Of a stretch of DNA of 64,000 bases, positions 1-7,486 are shown in pieces. The DNA comes from Algoriphagus pacificus. Its GTDB lineage: Bacteria; Bacteroidota; Bacteroidia; Cytophagales; Cyclobacteriaceae. Made by a program: the position numbers and the translations under genes. The notes under the pieces were generated by a model that worked only from the letters and a program-made list of their open reading frames with translations, was not told the DNA's origin and did no database searches. Positions within the stretch are counted from its first letter, which is position 1; each line of letters starts with the position of its first letter. The stretch is taken from NCBI RefSeq assembly GCF_017254845.1, contig NZ_JAFKCU010000001.1, positions 765,048 to 829,047 on the forward strand, read 5' to 3'.

Positions 1-873
1 GCTGCCGAAAGTTGCTTTGTCACTCAACCCACTTTAAGTGCTCAGTTGAGTAAACTGGAGCGGGATCTTGGGGTCATCTTATTTGATAGAAGCAAAATGC
101 CCGTCATTCCTACAGAGATTGGTGTTCAGATTATTGCCCAGGCAAAGAAAGTCGTTTCAGAAAGTAAAGGAATATTAGAGTTGGTGGCACATCTCAAAGG
201 TGACATTTCGGGAGTGATCAAACTCGGCATTATTCCCACTTTGGCACCTTACTTATTGCATCTTTTTATCCGGAGTTTTTTGGAGAAATATCCAAAGGTT
301 AAAATGGAAGTGCAGGAGATGGTGACCGAGGAAATCGTCAAAAAGCTAAAAAATGACGAGTTGGATCTTGGGGTCATTGTCACACCTGTGGAAGAAAATG
401 GGATCGTGGAAAAGCCCATGTTTTATGAAAAATTCTATGCTTACCTGTCCAAAGATCACCCGCTCTTATTGGAAAAAGAATTCAAACCAGAAATGGTCAA
501 AAAGGAAGACCTTTGGATCCTTCAGCAAGGCCATTGTTTCCGAGACCAAGTGATTAACCTCTGTGATCAAAACCTGAGTGGACCGAGTAATTTTCATTAT
601 GAAAGCGGATCCCTGGAAGGCTTAAAAAATATGGTCAATCGCTACAAAGGAGTAACCCTACTTCCCGAACTAGCCACATTTGATCTTTCGGATGAGGAAA
701 AAAGCAGGCTAAGACCTTTTGCAGGAGTCGCTCCTACCCGTGAAGTAAGCATTATTTTGAACAGGAGCTATTTAAAACAAAAATTGGTGGAGCTTCTATA
801 CAATGAAATCACCGAAGCTATTCCTAAAGAGATGACTTCCAAAGCTCATGGAAAAATCGTCAGGTTTAAATAA
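1..873 (+). CDS. oxyR: OxyR-type LysR-family peroxide-responsive regulator, 5' end outside window
   Basis: Partial LysR-family regulator. The reading frame is open to the first base, and the bases before the TTG at 46 encode the rest of a typical LysR helix-turn-helix (AAESCFVTQPTLSAQLSKLE), so the gene begins outside the window. The effector-binding domain carries the OxyR redox signature HCFRDQVINLC: the two cysteines, at bases 535-537 and 562-564, are separated by eight residues as in E. coli Cys199/Cys208. In that family peroxide drives disulfide formation, which changes DNA binding. The stop codon abuts the stop of the convergent lipoprotein gene. Assignment as OxyR rather than a generic LysR rests on this cysteine pair and its surrounding residues. 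Confidence 0.93.
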   Translation, partial: AAESCFVTQPTLSAQLSKLERDLGVILFDRSKMPVIPTEIGVQIIAQAKKVVSESKGILELVAHLKGDISGVIKLGIIPTLAPYLLHLFIRSFLEKYPKVKMEVQEMVTEEIVKKLKNDELDLGVIVTPVEENGIVEKPMFYEKFYAYLSKDHPLLLEKEFKPEMVKKEDLWILQQGHCFRDQVINLCDQNLSGPSNFHYESGSLEGLKNMVNRYKGVTLLPELATFDLSDEEKSRLRPFAGVAPTREVSIILNRSYLKQKLVELLYNEITEAIPKEMTSKAHGKIVRFK

Positions 874-1347
874 TCAGGGCTTTTTGGTCAGAATGTAATG
901 GTCGGCAAGCTCTCCTGTTATCATTTCGCCGTTTTTATCCAATTGCCAAACTCTATTTTCTCCGACCTTAAATTGCTTTGGAGCAAACTTTACTCCCTCT
1001 AAAATCACTTTTGATCCGGTTTCATCCCATCGGAAATTACCGTTGAAGGTTTCTTCCAAGGCATCATTTCTACCCAAGTAATTGGTGATTATGGTGAAAG
1101 TACGGTCAATATTAAGCGTGAGAGTTGTTTCAATTCCCTCACAATCTGCACAGGGGACTATTCCAGAATAGGTGCCGTTCCAATCCAAAGACATCATTGA
1201 ATTGTCGCCCATAGGAATGGCGCTCTTATTTTCAGATACAGTTTGTTCTATTTTTTCAGATTCCTGACTTACTGTTTCCTCTTTTTGTTGAGTACAAGCA
1301 AGAGTCAGAATTAAGAGAGGAAGTAAAAATAGATTTTGAGACTTCAT
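874..1347 (-). CDS. NlpE-like lipoprotein (copper resistance NlpE N-terminal family)
   Basis: Small lipoprotein of about 157 residues. The ATG at 1347 is preferred over one six codons upstream because it begins directly with a lipoprotein signal ending in LTLAC. After an acidic, low-complexity linker comes GTYSGIVPCADCEGI, the CxxC-containing opening of the NlpE N-terminal domain, followed by a run of beta strands. NlpE family members are outer-membrane lipoproteins linked to copper and envelope stress in Proteobacteria; the role in Bacteroidota is not settled. The gene is convergent with oxyR with no gap between the stop codons. Family assignment is fairly strong; function is inferred. Confidence 0.78.
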   Translation of the reverse strand: MKSQNLFLLPLLILTLACTQQKEETVSQESEKIEQTVSENKSAIPMGDNSMMSLDWNGTYSGIVPCADCEGIETTLTLNIDRTFTIITNYLGRNDALEETFNGNFRWDETGSKVILEGVKFAPKQFKVGENRVWQLDKNGEMITGELADHYILTKKP

Positions 1348-1411
1348 TATAATCAGGTTTTCCACAAAGTTAGGCTTAGCACTAACACAGCAAAAATTAA
1401 GCGAAGCAAAT

Positions 1412-1443
1412 AAAAAAGGAGAGCCAAATCAGGCTCTCCTTTT
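1412..1443 (-). terminator. Rho-independent terminator
   Basis: Perfect 12-bp stem AAAAGGAGAGCC (1414-1425) / GGCTCTCCTTTT (1432-1443) with a six-base loop. Read on the minus strand it is followed by a run of Ts (As at 1412-1417), so it ends transcription of the TonB-C-like gene at 1462-2070. Confidence 0.88.
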
Positions 1444-1461
1444 AAAATAGGATTGGGAACT

Positions 1462-2070
1462 TTATAAGGAAGTAGGTTTTCCGGAAGACCCATATCCTAC
1501 AATGACCACATTTGTGATTTCATTTTTTTTCAAAAATTCGCTTTGATTAGCGTCTAATTTTGATAGCCAATTTTCACCAATCATCGAATAATACTCACTT
1601 CTCTTTTTGTAAAGTTTAGAAGAATAAGGGTTTTCTTCAATTGCTTTATTTAGGGCTTTTAAAGGATCAACAACTTCTTCCTTCTTGTATTTTGTCATAG
1701 GGTTGCTGATAAATTCAGTTCCTTTTTGCAAAATAAATTCAAAAGTCATCAAGTAATCTTCACCTGTTTTTTTGCCATCTAGGTAAGAGGGATCCCAGGA
1801 TTCTTTAACCTTTTCATAGGTTCGTAATACTTCTTCCGCTAGTAGAGTTTCTCCAGAATAGACCTTTGGATCTCCTACAGGATATCCAGCATCGTCTATG
1901 GCTACAGAAAGAGTTACTATTCCCGTTTGATCATTCTGTCTCGCCTCAGTTGAATATTTGAGGTTTTTGGAAAATAATTTGTTCATCTCGCTTGGGCCTG
2001 GTGAGTTTTGTGCAAAAACTCCGAATCCAGCAAAAAATAGGAGTAGGAATAAAGAGGTTATTTTTCTCAT
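1462..2070 (-). CDS. Secreted protein with a TonB C-terminal-like domain
   Basis: Protein of 202 residues with a signal peptide ending near FGVFAQ. Residues about 37-115 look like a TonB C-terminal fold: YSTEARQNDQTGIVTLSVAIDDAGYP resembles the usual 'YP..A......G.V.v.f.V...G.' pattern. It has no N-terminal membrane anchor beyond the signal and no proline-rich spacer, so it is not a classical TonB energy transducer. The C-terminal part (about 130-202) is helical and charged and of no known type. A strong terminator follows it. Exact function unknown. Confidence 0.6.
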   Translation of the reverse strand: MRKITSLFLLLFFAGFGVFAQNSPGPSEMNKLFSKNLKYSTEARQNDQTGIVTLSVAIDDAGYPVGDPKVYSGETLLAEEVLRTYEKVKESWDPSYLDGKKTGEDYLMTFEFILQKGTEFISNPMTKYKKEEVVDPLKALNKAIEENPYSSKLYKKRSEYYSMIGENWLSKLDANQSEFLKKNEITNVVIVGYGSSGKPTSL

Positions 2071-2157
2071 CTTTTTTTGGTTTAGTGTAGACCCTTCTAA
2101 AATATTGATTTTGAGATAAATAAAAAAGTAAAATTTAGTTAAATTAAAATAATTTCT

Positions 2158-2523
2158 TCATTTAAACACCCCAAAATGCCATAAAACCCCAGCTGGATCA
2201 TGGAGGAAAAATTCCCTTCCCCAATCTTCGTTTTTGATTTCGCTGAGCTTTACTCCTTTGAATTTATCCGGAAGCCCTAAAACTTTCATGGCTTCCCAGT
2301 AGGAATCCAAATTTTCGACTTCCAAGAAAAGCATGCTGTTTTCGCACCATACTTTGGAATAATAATCCTGAAGGTAGAAACAGATATTTTCTTTTACCGT
2401 GACTAGAGAAAATCCTTTACTGAGTGGCTTCACCACAAAGCCTAGGGTCTCATAGAATTTAGTACTTTCATGAAAGTTTTTGGATCCGATAAAGGTCCGG
2501 ATTGATTTTGCAGGATGTATCAT
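2158..2523 (-). CDS. VOC (glyoxalase/bleomycin-resistance-like) family protein
   Basis: 121-residue single-domain protein. The N-terminal pattern (IRTFIGSKNFHESTKFYETLGF) and the C-terminal FFLHDPAGVLWHFG are those of the vicinal oxygen chelate superfamily, in which two beta-alpha-beta-beta-beta units form a metal or ligand pocket. Family members range from glyoxalases to antibiotic-binding proteins, so the substrate cannot be told. Its ATG overlaps the stop of the upstream DUF1569 gene by four bases (ATGA), indicating translational coupling. Confidence 0.75.
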   Translation of the reverse strand: MIHPAKSIRTFIGSKNFHESTKFYETLGFVVKPLSKGFSLVTVKENICFYLQDYYSKVWCENSMLFLEVENLDSYWEAMKVLGLPDKFKGVKLSEIKNEDWGREFFLHDPAGVLWHFGVFK

Positions 2524-2972
2524 ACGCCGAATTGAGTTAAGTGATGATCCAAATGTTTATAAAACTGATTATTCCATTCTTGGATGGTCATTGGACCAAA
2601 AGAAATGGATTCCTTTCCATCAAAATAGGCAGGCCCTAGTTCACAGGTTTTCTTGACATAGTTTATGAGAATGCTTTTTTCTTTTTCAAAATCCCGCTGG
2701 TCAGCGATGATAAAAGCTGGGGCAGTTCTTGAATTTTTTGGATAGGGCTTTTCATTGACAACGCCCTTTTTCACGAAAGATTTTAACAAAAATCTGAGAA
2801 TTGGATTTGGCTTAGGGTATTTGTCAGTAAGTGCCATCTCATAGGCTACTGTACAATGAGCAAGCATTTGATCCACCCTCATTTTCCCCCAGTTTGGTTT
2901 TGTTTCTGGTGTCAGTTTGTTGATTCTATCAATTAGCTCATCTGTAACCTTCGGATCAAAAATATTTTTCAT
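2520..2972 (-). CDS. DUF1569 family protein
   Basis: 150-residue cytoplasmic protein with no signal peptide. The N-terminal half (KPNWGKMRVDQMLAHCTVAYEMAL) matches the pattern of DUF1569, a helical-bundle family related to DinB/YfiT proteins; the internal His in AHC and the C-terminal HLDHHL are candidate metal ligands. It is the first gene of a two-gene unit with the VOC protein. Biochemical role unknown. Confidence 0.65.
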   Translation of the reverse strand: MKNIFDPKVTDELIDRINKLTPETKPNWGKMRVDQMLAHCTVAYEMALTDKYPKPNPILRFLLKSFVKKGVVNEKPYPKNSRTAPAFIIADQRDFEKEKSILINYVKKTCELGPAYFDGKESISFGPMTIQEWNNQFYKHLDHHLTQFGV

Positions 2973-3049
2973 AAGGAAATAGTTTCTTGTTGTTCAAATT
3001 AGAGAGTTTTCAGTAGATCAAATAGTTAAGAATAAAATATTTTGATTAT

Positions 3050-3076
3050 AAATAGGTTTATAATGTAAACCTATTT
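3050..3076. promoter_or_regulatory. Palindromic operator upstream of the membrane protein/winged-helix module
   Basis: Perfect inverted repeat: 11-bp arms AAATAGGTTTA (3050-3060) and TAAACCTATTT (3066-3076) around five bases. Its core GTTTATAATGTAAAC (3056-3070) recurs with one difference at 3982-3996. Probable binding site of the winged-helix regulator encoded at 3676-3963 (inference). Confidence 0.65.
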
Positions 3077-3113
3077 ATGTTTGCCTCGTTAGAATTGAAA
3101 AAACGCATATCAA

Positions 3114-3689
3114 ATGGAAAAAGAATTAAGTAGTAAGGAGTCTCTTGCTATCATCACAGAGATGATAGGAAAAGCAAAGCGGGAAGCGGCCGGTGACGGT
3201 AGCTTTCAGATTTTATTGTGGGGTTGGACTATTTCACTTTGTAATCTTGGGCATTTTGCTCTGGAGAAAATGGATTATTCCCAACCTTATCTAGTATGGT
3301 TATTGGTAATTCCAGCAACTATCACAAGCATTATTTATGGTGTGAAAAAAGGGCAAAAAGCCAGGGTAAAGACACATCTGGATATTGTTTTGAATCAACT
3401 ATGGATTGCTGTGTTTGTGGGAATTGTGATTGTATTGGCATTTATGAATATTCTCAAATTCAATCAAAGTCCGGTAATTTTGATTTTGGCTGCTTTGGGA
3501 ATGTTTGTTACCGGAACTTTGATTCGAGTCAATCAGGTTAAAATCGGTGGAGTAATTTTGGCCATAGGTGCAATCATAGCTTTTACATTACCGGTCATTG
3601 ATCAGTATTTAGTTTCAGGAATTGCTATTGTTTTGGGATATCTTGTGCCCGGTTATTATTTGAAAAAAAGTTATCGTGAGCGAGTTTAA
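3114..3689 (+). CDS. Polytopic membrane protein of unknown function
   Basis: 191 residues with a short charged cytoplasmic N-terminus (MEKELSSKESLAIITEM) followed by about five to six hydrophobic segments spread over residues 30-185 and a basic C-terminal end. No catalytic motif is visible. It is co-transcribed with, and overlaps by 14 bases, a small winged-helix regulator, and is preceded by a perfect palindromic operator. Such membrane protein plus HTH_34-type regulator pairs recur in Bacteroidota; the membrane protein may be the sensor or the regulated effector. Function unknown. Confidence 0.7.
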   Translation: MEKELSSKESLAIITEMIGKAKREAAGDGSFQILLWGWTISLCNLGHFALEKMDYSQPYLVWLLVIPATITSIIYGVKKGQKARVKTHLDIVLNQLWIAVFVGIVIVLAFMNILKFNQSPVILILAALGMFVTGTLIRVNQVKIGGVILAIGAIIAFTLPVIDQYLVSGIAIVLGYLVPGYYLKKSYRERV

Positions 3690-3963
3690 ACCACTGGATC
3701 CACTGCTTCATTCCCAACTTAGGTTGGCAGTCATGTCTCTTTTATTGAGTGTGGAGGAGGCGGAGTTTACTTTCCTGAAAGAAAAAACTGAGTCTACAGC
3801 CGGTAATCTGAGTGTACAGTTGGACAAGTTGGAAAAGTCGGGCTATATCCAAATCGAAAAATCCTTTAAAGGCAAACGACCTTTGACTACCTGTAAAATT
3901 TTGCCTGCTGGCGTGAAAGCTTTTGAAGAATATGTCGAAAATCTAAAGAACTACATTAACTAA
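3676..3963 (+). CDS. Small winged-helix transcriptional regulator (HTH_34/MarR-like)
   Basis: 95-residue single-domain regulator. It starts with GTG at 3676, inside the end of the membrane protein gene. The sequence reads as a winged helix: LRLAVMSLLLSVEEAEFTF, then a recognition helix around TAGNLSVQLDKLEKSGYI, then a wing with KGKRPLTTCKILPAG. This pattern is that of the PF13601-type 'winged helix DNA-binding domain' proteins. It probably binds the shared palindrome GTTTATAATRTAAAC found before its own operon and before the next gene, giving autoregulation (inference). Confidence 0.8.
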   Translation: MSEFKPLDPLLHSQLRLAVMSLLLSVEEAEFTFLKEKTESTAGNLSVQLDKLEKSGYIQIEKSFKGKRPLTTCKILPAGVKAFEEYVENLKNYIN

Positions 3964-3981
3964 AAAAAATTTCTCTATTTA

Positions 3982-4004
3982 GTTTATAATATAAACCAGT
4001 TTAC
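3982..4004. promoter_or_regulatory. Second copy of the winged-helix regulator operator
   Basis: GTTTATAATATAAAC at 3982-3996 is a perfect 7+1+7 inverted repeat, 14/15 identical to the core at 3056-3070. It is followed by a half-site GTTTAC (3999-4004), immediately before the ATG at 4007, where bound protein would block transcription or initiation. Confidence 0.6.
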
Positions 4005-4006
4005 AT

Positions 4007-4525
4007 ATGAAAAATCTATTAAAATCGGTCTTCCTTATCTGGATTCTTACAAGTTTCCAGCAATCTGCTTTCGGTCAAAATGTTGAGACAGACCCGCAAT
4101 CCAAATCGGCTATAAAAGAGCTAGGCTTTATGGTGGGAAATTGGGAAGGAAAGGGTTGGATGATCGGAGCTGACCGAAACAGGCATGAATTCAATCAAAC
4201 CGAGCAAATTCAATTTAAAATTGACTCAACAGCACTATTGATTGAGGGGCAGGGAATAGCCAATAATATCGTGGTTCATAATGCTCTGGCAATTGTAACT
4301 TTTGCCGGTGAAGAAAACCACTACGATTTCAACTCTTTCCTGCAAAACGGGAGAAAAGGAGCTTTCAAAGGAGAAATAAAAGACCAGGTATTTTACTGGT
4401 ATCCCTCAGAATCAATGAGATACATAATCCAAATCAACGAAACAGGACAATGGTATGAAATCGGTGAAATCAATACTGGAGACAGTTGGTTCAAGTTTTT
4501 TGAAATGACACTTGATAAAAAATAG
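4007..4525 (+). CDS. Secreted DUF1579/lipocalin-like protein
   Basis: 172 residues with a signal peptide cleaved near SAFGQ. The mature part opens with ELGFMVGNWEGKGWM, the G-x-W signature of small beta-barrel (lipocalin/DUF1579-like) proteins, and continues as alternating strands. A ligand-binding role is plausible, but the ligand is unknown. It lies behind a copy of the operator that also precedes the membrane protein/regulator pair, so it probably belongs to the same small regulon. Confidence 0.55.
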   Translation: MKNLLKSVFLIWILTSFQQSAFGQNVETDPQSKSAIKELGFMVGNWEGKGWMIGADRNRHEFNQTEQIQFKIDSTALLIEGQGIANNIVVHNALAIVTFAGEENHYDFNSFLQNGRKGAFKGEIKDQVFYWYPSESMRYIIQINETGQWYEIGEINTGDSWFKFFEMTLDKK

Positions 4526-4556
4526 AAAAGAAAGAATGAATCTTTTCAAATTACTT

Positions 4557-4581
4557 AAACAGGGAAATTCCCTGTTTTTTT
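4557..4581 (+). terminator. Rho-independent terminator
   Basis: Inverted repeat AAACAGGGAA (4557-4566) / TTCCCTGTTT (4568-4577) followed by a run of Ts. It ends the 3114-4525 group. Confidence 0.8.
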
Positions 4582-4627
4582 GTTTCCTGATTCATCTTAA
4601 ATTGTAAACTAAATATCGTTTTTAGCT

Positions 4628-5182
4628 ATGAAAAAACTTTCCATTTTTAGTTTTTTGCTCGTTTTTCTTTTGACTTTTTCTTCTGCTTTTTGTCAAGAAT
4701 TGGAAGAACCTGAAACGGAAGAAACAGAAGGAAAAAACAGTTTAGCATTTGTTTTAGGACATGCCAGAATAGGACAAGGCAGAAATGAGGCCGGAGAAAA
4801 ACAGTTTACCACGGTTCCATCATTTGCATTGGATTATAATTATTGGTTCAGTGAAAAATTTGCATTGGGATTACATACTGACTTTTTGAACGAGAACTTT
4901 TTTATAGAAAGCGAATCTGAAGGAACATTGATAGAAAGAGAAAGGCCGATTGCCCCAGCTCTGACCGGAACAGTTAAGCCAGGTGAACACTGGTCTTTTG
5001 GTTTGGGATTCGGAGGAGAATTTGCAAAAGGCGCTGAGTCTTATTTTGTGACAAGATTTGCGATAGAATACGGCGTAGAAATCAGAGATGGATGGGAGGT
5101 CTTGGGTTCCCTCACACAGGATTTTCGGGCAAATGCTTACAATGTGACTTCATTGGGAATTGGAATTGAAAAGAGATTTTAA
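4628..5182 (+). CDS. Putative outer-membrane beta-barrel protein
   Basis: 184 residues. A signal peptide ends near SAFCQ, followed by an acidic linker (EEPETEETEG). The rest shows alternating amphipathic strands rich in aromatic and glycine residues (LDYNYWFSEKFALGLH, WSFGLGFGGEFAKG) and ends in KRF, a terminal aromatic as in outer-membrane barrels. The length suits an eight-stranded barrel. No family recognised; function unknown. Confidence 0.6.
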   Translation: MKKLSIFSFLLVFLLTFSSAFCQELEEPETEETEGKNSLAFVLGHARIGQGRNEAGEKQFTTVPSFALDYNYWFSEKFALGLHTDFLNENFFIESESEGTLIERERPIAPALTGTVKPGEHWSFGLGFGGEFAKGAESYFVTRFAIEYGVEIRDGWEVLGSLTQDFRANAYNVTSLGIGIEKRF

Positions 5183-5225
5183 AGGGTTTACCTTTTTCAT
5201 TTCCTAAGCCTTATTACTTTAGACT

Positions 5226-5477
5226 ATGATTTATGAGATAATCGGTTGGATAGGAGCTTTTTTGTTCATTCTTTCTTATTTCTTGTTGGCCAAGGGAATT
5301 TGGAAACAAGAACAAGCCAGGTATCATTTTTTTAATCTGGGAGGAGCAATTTGTTTGGTGATCAATGCGATTCATTTTTCCGACCCAGCCAATATGGTGG
5401 TGAATGGAGTTTGGGGGGCGATAGCAATTATGGCATTATATAAGTATTGGAAATTTTACTTTCGTAATAAGTCATAA
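5226..5477 (+). CDS. Small membrane protein, CBU_0592-like
   Basis: 83 residues with three hydrophobic segments (about 5-22, 38-52, 57-73). The opening IGWIGAFLFILSYFLLAKG and the internal NLGGAICLVINA resemble the CBU_0592 family, a three-helix relative of PQ-loop proteins often found in Bacteroidota. Its 3' end overlaps the convergent TetR gene by 22 bases. Role unknown. Confidence 0.65.
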   Translation: MIYEIIGWIGAFLFILSYFLLAKGIWKQEQARYHFFNLGGAICLVINAIHFSDPANMVVNGVWGAIAIMALYKYWKFYFRNKS

Positions 5478-6040
5478 ACCTGATTCTTAAAAACCTCAAG
5501 TTTCTGCTGGTAAGTTTCCTCGTCGTCGATCATGGACAGATAGTAATAAGCTCCTTCGATTACTACAAAAATTTGTTCTGCCAGCAAGCTCGTATCCTTG
5601 CCGTTTAGTTTTCCATCCCGATCTAGAATCCCTTTTAAGTATTCCCGCAATTTTTCATGCAGCTTTCGGTATTCATTTCTGATTACTTTATTTCTGAATA
5701 TCAAACTATAGCAACTGTAAAACACCCCATCATCAAAGAGAAGATTCCAATCCCTCGAAAATAAGCGATCAATAAACGTCTTCGGATCGGTGTAGTTTTT
5801 TTCTTCCAATTCTTGAATGATTGGCTCATAAATCATCAGGTATTGCTGAAGAATATAAGAAATCAGATTAGAGATAAGTATCTCTTTTGTAGGAAAATAA
5901 TGCATGATCAAACTAGGCGGCATACCAAGGTGCTTTCCGATTTTTGCGATGGAAGTATTTTCCAGCCCATGCTCTTTAGAGAGCTCGTAAAATCCTTGGA
6001 TGATCTCTTTTTTTCTATCTGTGGAGATCCGGTGATTCAT
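5456..6040 (-). CDS. TetR/AcrR-family transcriptional regulator
   Basis: 194 residues. The N-terminal DNA-binding domain contains KKEIIQGFYELSKEHG and the recognition helices SIAKIGKHLGMPPSLIMHYFPTKE, the normal TetR pattern; the C-terminal 140 residues form a helical ligand-binding domain. It is divergent from the metallophosphoesterase/SusCD locus. The intergenic region carries the TetR-like half-palindrome TGAACGCCTATTCA and a perfect palindrome TTTTGAATTCAAAA, so it may regulate itself and the scavenging locus. Ligand unknown. Confidence 0.87.
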   Translation of the reverse strand: MNHRISTDRKKEIIQGFYELSKEHGLENTSIAKIGKHLGMPPSLIMHYFPTKEILISNLISYILQQYLMIYEPIIQELEEKNYTDPKTFIDRLFSRDWNLLFDDGVFYSCYSLIFRNKVIRNEYRKLHEKLREYLKGILDRDGKLNGKDTSLLAEQIFVVIEGAYYYLSMIDDEETYQQKLEVFKNQVYDLLRK

Positions 6041-6092
6041 GTTATTTTAATGTTATTCTTCAGTAAAATCGAGTTTGAAAGTAATCAAATTC

Positions 6093-6136
6093 TTTTGAAT
6101 TCAAAAAATCAATAGATAATATTGAACGCCTATTCA
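6093..6136. promoter_or_regulatory. Candidate TetR operator region between divergent genes
   Basis: Two symmetric sequences lie between the TetR gene and the metallophosphoesterase gene: the perfect palindrome TTTTGAATTCAAAA (6093-6106) and TGAACGCCTATTCA (6123-6136). The second matches TGAAyGnnTATTCA, which recurs upstream of susC at 7390-7403. Confidence 0.4.
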
Positions 6137-6224
6137 AATGAAATTGAAACTAAGACAATTCTAAATTTCAATTTTTGTTTGGTTTAGGATTGTGTCAAAT
6201 GACTAAATTACAAGTAAATCTGTG

Positions 6225-7118
6225 ATGAAGAGAAGGATGTTTCTAACAAGTGCAGCCCTTTTATCTGCTGGTGTGACAATTCCCGGGACAGCTAAAACCC
6301 GCCCCGAAGAACCAAAAGACAAACCGGAATTGGTAATAGCACATATTACTGATATCCATATCCGTCCAGAAGAAGAGATACCTCAAAGAGCCATAGCCTG
6401 GCTTAATGAAGTAAAAAAACAGGAGCCGGACTTCTACTTAAATGGCGGAGACAGTATTCATGATGCTTCCTATGATGATGTTCCAAAAGATCGGGTTTTG
6501 GAGCAATGGGAGGCTTGGGATTTAATAAAAGAACAACTTGAGGATAAGAAAATATACAGTTGCATCGGTAATCATGATCCTTGGTGGGATGTAAAAGACA
6601 AAACAGATCCCATGTATGGAAAACCTTATGTTGTCAAAAGGCTTTCTATTCCTGCAAACTATTACAGTTTTGATGAAAAAAACTGGCATTTTATCATTTT
6701 GGATGGCAATCACGAGGGGATTAGCCTAGGTGAGGAGCAAATGAACTGGTTGAAAAATGATTTGGAGAACCTACCTCCAAATACCCCAACACTGATTATG
6801 TCTCATTTTCCGATTACATCGATTACGAATGCCTTGGTTGGGGGACAGCACAGTGACCATAAGGAATTGAAAAAGTTGTTTTATCAACATAAGGATAAAG
6901 TCAGGGTATGTCTGAGTGGACATCAGCATCTTTTGGACAGAACCTGGTACAATGGGGTAGATTATTTTTGCAATGGATCACTCAGTGGATTTTGGTGGGG
7001 AGAGGGTGACTCAGAATCCGCTGGAAAACAGTATTATCTAGAGACACCTCCGGGGTATGCAATCCTGAAATTATACAAAGATGGAAGGGTGGAGAATGAA
7101 TATTTTCCCTTAGCCTAA
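6225..7118 (+). CDS. Secreted metallophosphoesterase (calcineurin-like)
   Basis: 297 residues starting at the ATG at 6225, directly after a GTG. The N-terminus MKRRMFLTSAALLSAG is a Tat-like or Sec signal, so the enzyme acts outside the cytoplasm. All motifs of the calcineurin-like fold are present in order: TDIHI (D-x-H), GGDSIHD, GNHD, MSHFP and SGHQHL (G-H-x-H), which together bind two metals. It probably hydrolyses phosphate mono- or diesters. It precedes SusC/SusD and a phosphodiesterase lipoprotein, which suggests a shared job in taking up a phosphorylated compound. Exact substrate unknown. Confidence 0.85.
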   Translation: MKRRMFLTSAALLSAGVTIPGTAKTRPEEPKDKPELVIAHITDIHIRPEEEIPQRAIAWLNEVKKQEPDFYLNGGDSIHDASYDDVPKDRVLEQWEAWDLIKEQLEDKKIYSCIGNHDPWWDVKDKTDPMYGKPYVVKRLSIPANYYSFDEKNWHFIILDGNHEGISLGEEQMNWLKNDLENLPPNTPTLIMSHFPITSITNALVGGQHSDHKELKKLFYQHKDKVRVCLSGHQHLLDRTWYNGVDYFCNGSLSGFWWGEGDSESAGKQYYLETPPGYAILKLYKDGRVENEYFPLA

Positions 7119-7146
7119 AAATATTTTTGCTATTAAATCCGTCTCG

Positions 7147-7176
7147 AAGCTACTCCAAAAGGGGTAGCTTTTTACT
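7147..7176 (+). terminator. Probable Rho-independent terminator
   Basis: Stem AGCTACTCC (7148-7156) / GGGGTAGCT (7161-7169), including one G-T pair, with loop AAAA, then a T-rich tract. It ends the metallophosphoesterase transcript. The rest of the 7119-7486 spacer is AT-rich and holds a candidate operator but no gene. Confidence 0.75.
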
Positions 7177-7387
7177 TTTTAGGTAGTTCTTCAAACAGTC
7201 GAATTCTGCAAAAATTTTCAAGAAACAAGCTTCTTTTAACAAAATTTTATAAGAAAAATCCAATAAATAAATCTGTGTTATTACATCATTTCTATAGTGT
7301 GAAATTTTGTATTCCAGTATTAAATTTTCATTACCATCCGTATAAATGAATTTTAATTGTTTTGATTAATTAAAAACAGTATTTAAT

Positions 7388-7405
7388 ATTGAATGAATAT
7401 TCAAT
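7388..7405. promoter_or_regulatory. Inverted repeat upstream of susC, candidate TetR site
   Basis: ATTGAAT (7388-7394) and ATTCAAT (7399-7405) form a perfect 7-bp inverted repeat. The inner TGAATGAATATTCA (7390-7403) fits the same TGAAyGnnTATTCA pattern found at 6123-6136. Binding by the nearby TetR protein is an inference. Confidence 0.4.
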
Positions 7406-7486
7406 AAATATTTTGCTTTAGCGAGACCCTTTCAGTCCGTTTTGGTAAAGGATTAATTGAATGGCTAAAAATTAAATCAAAGCTAT

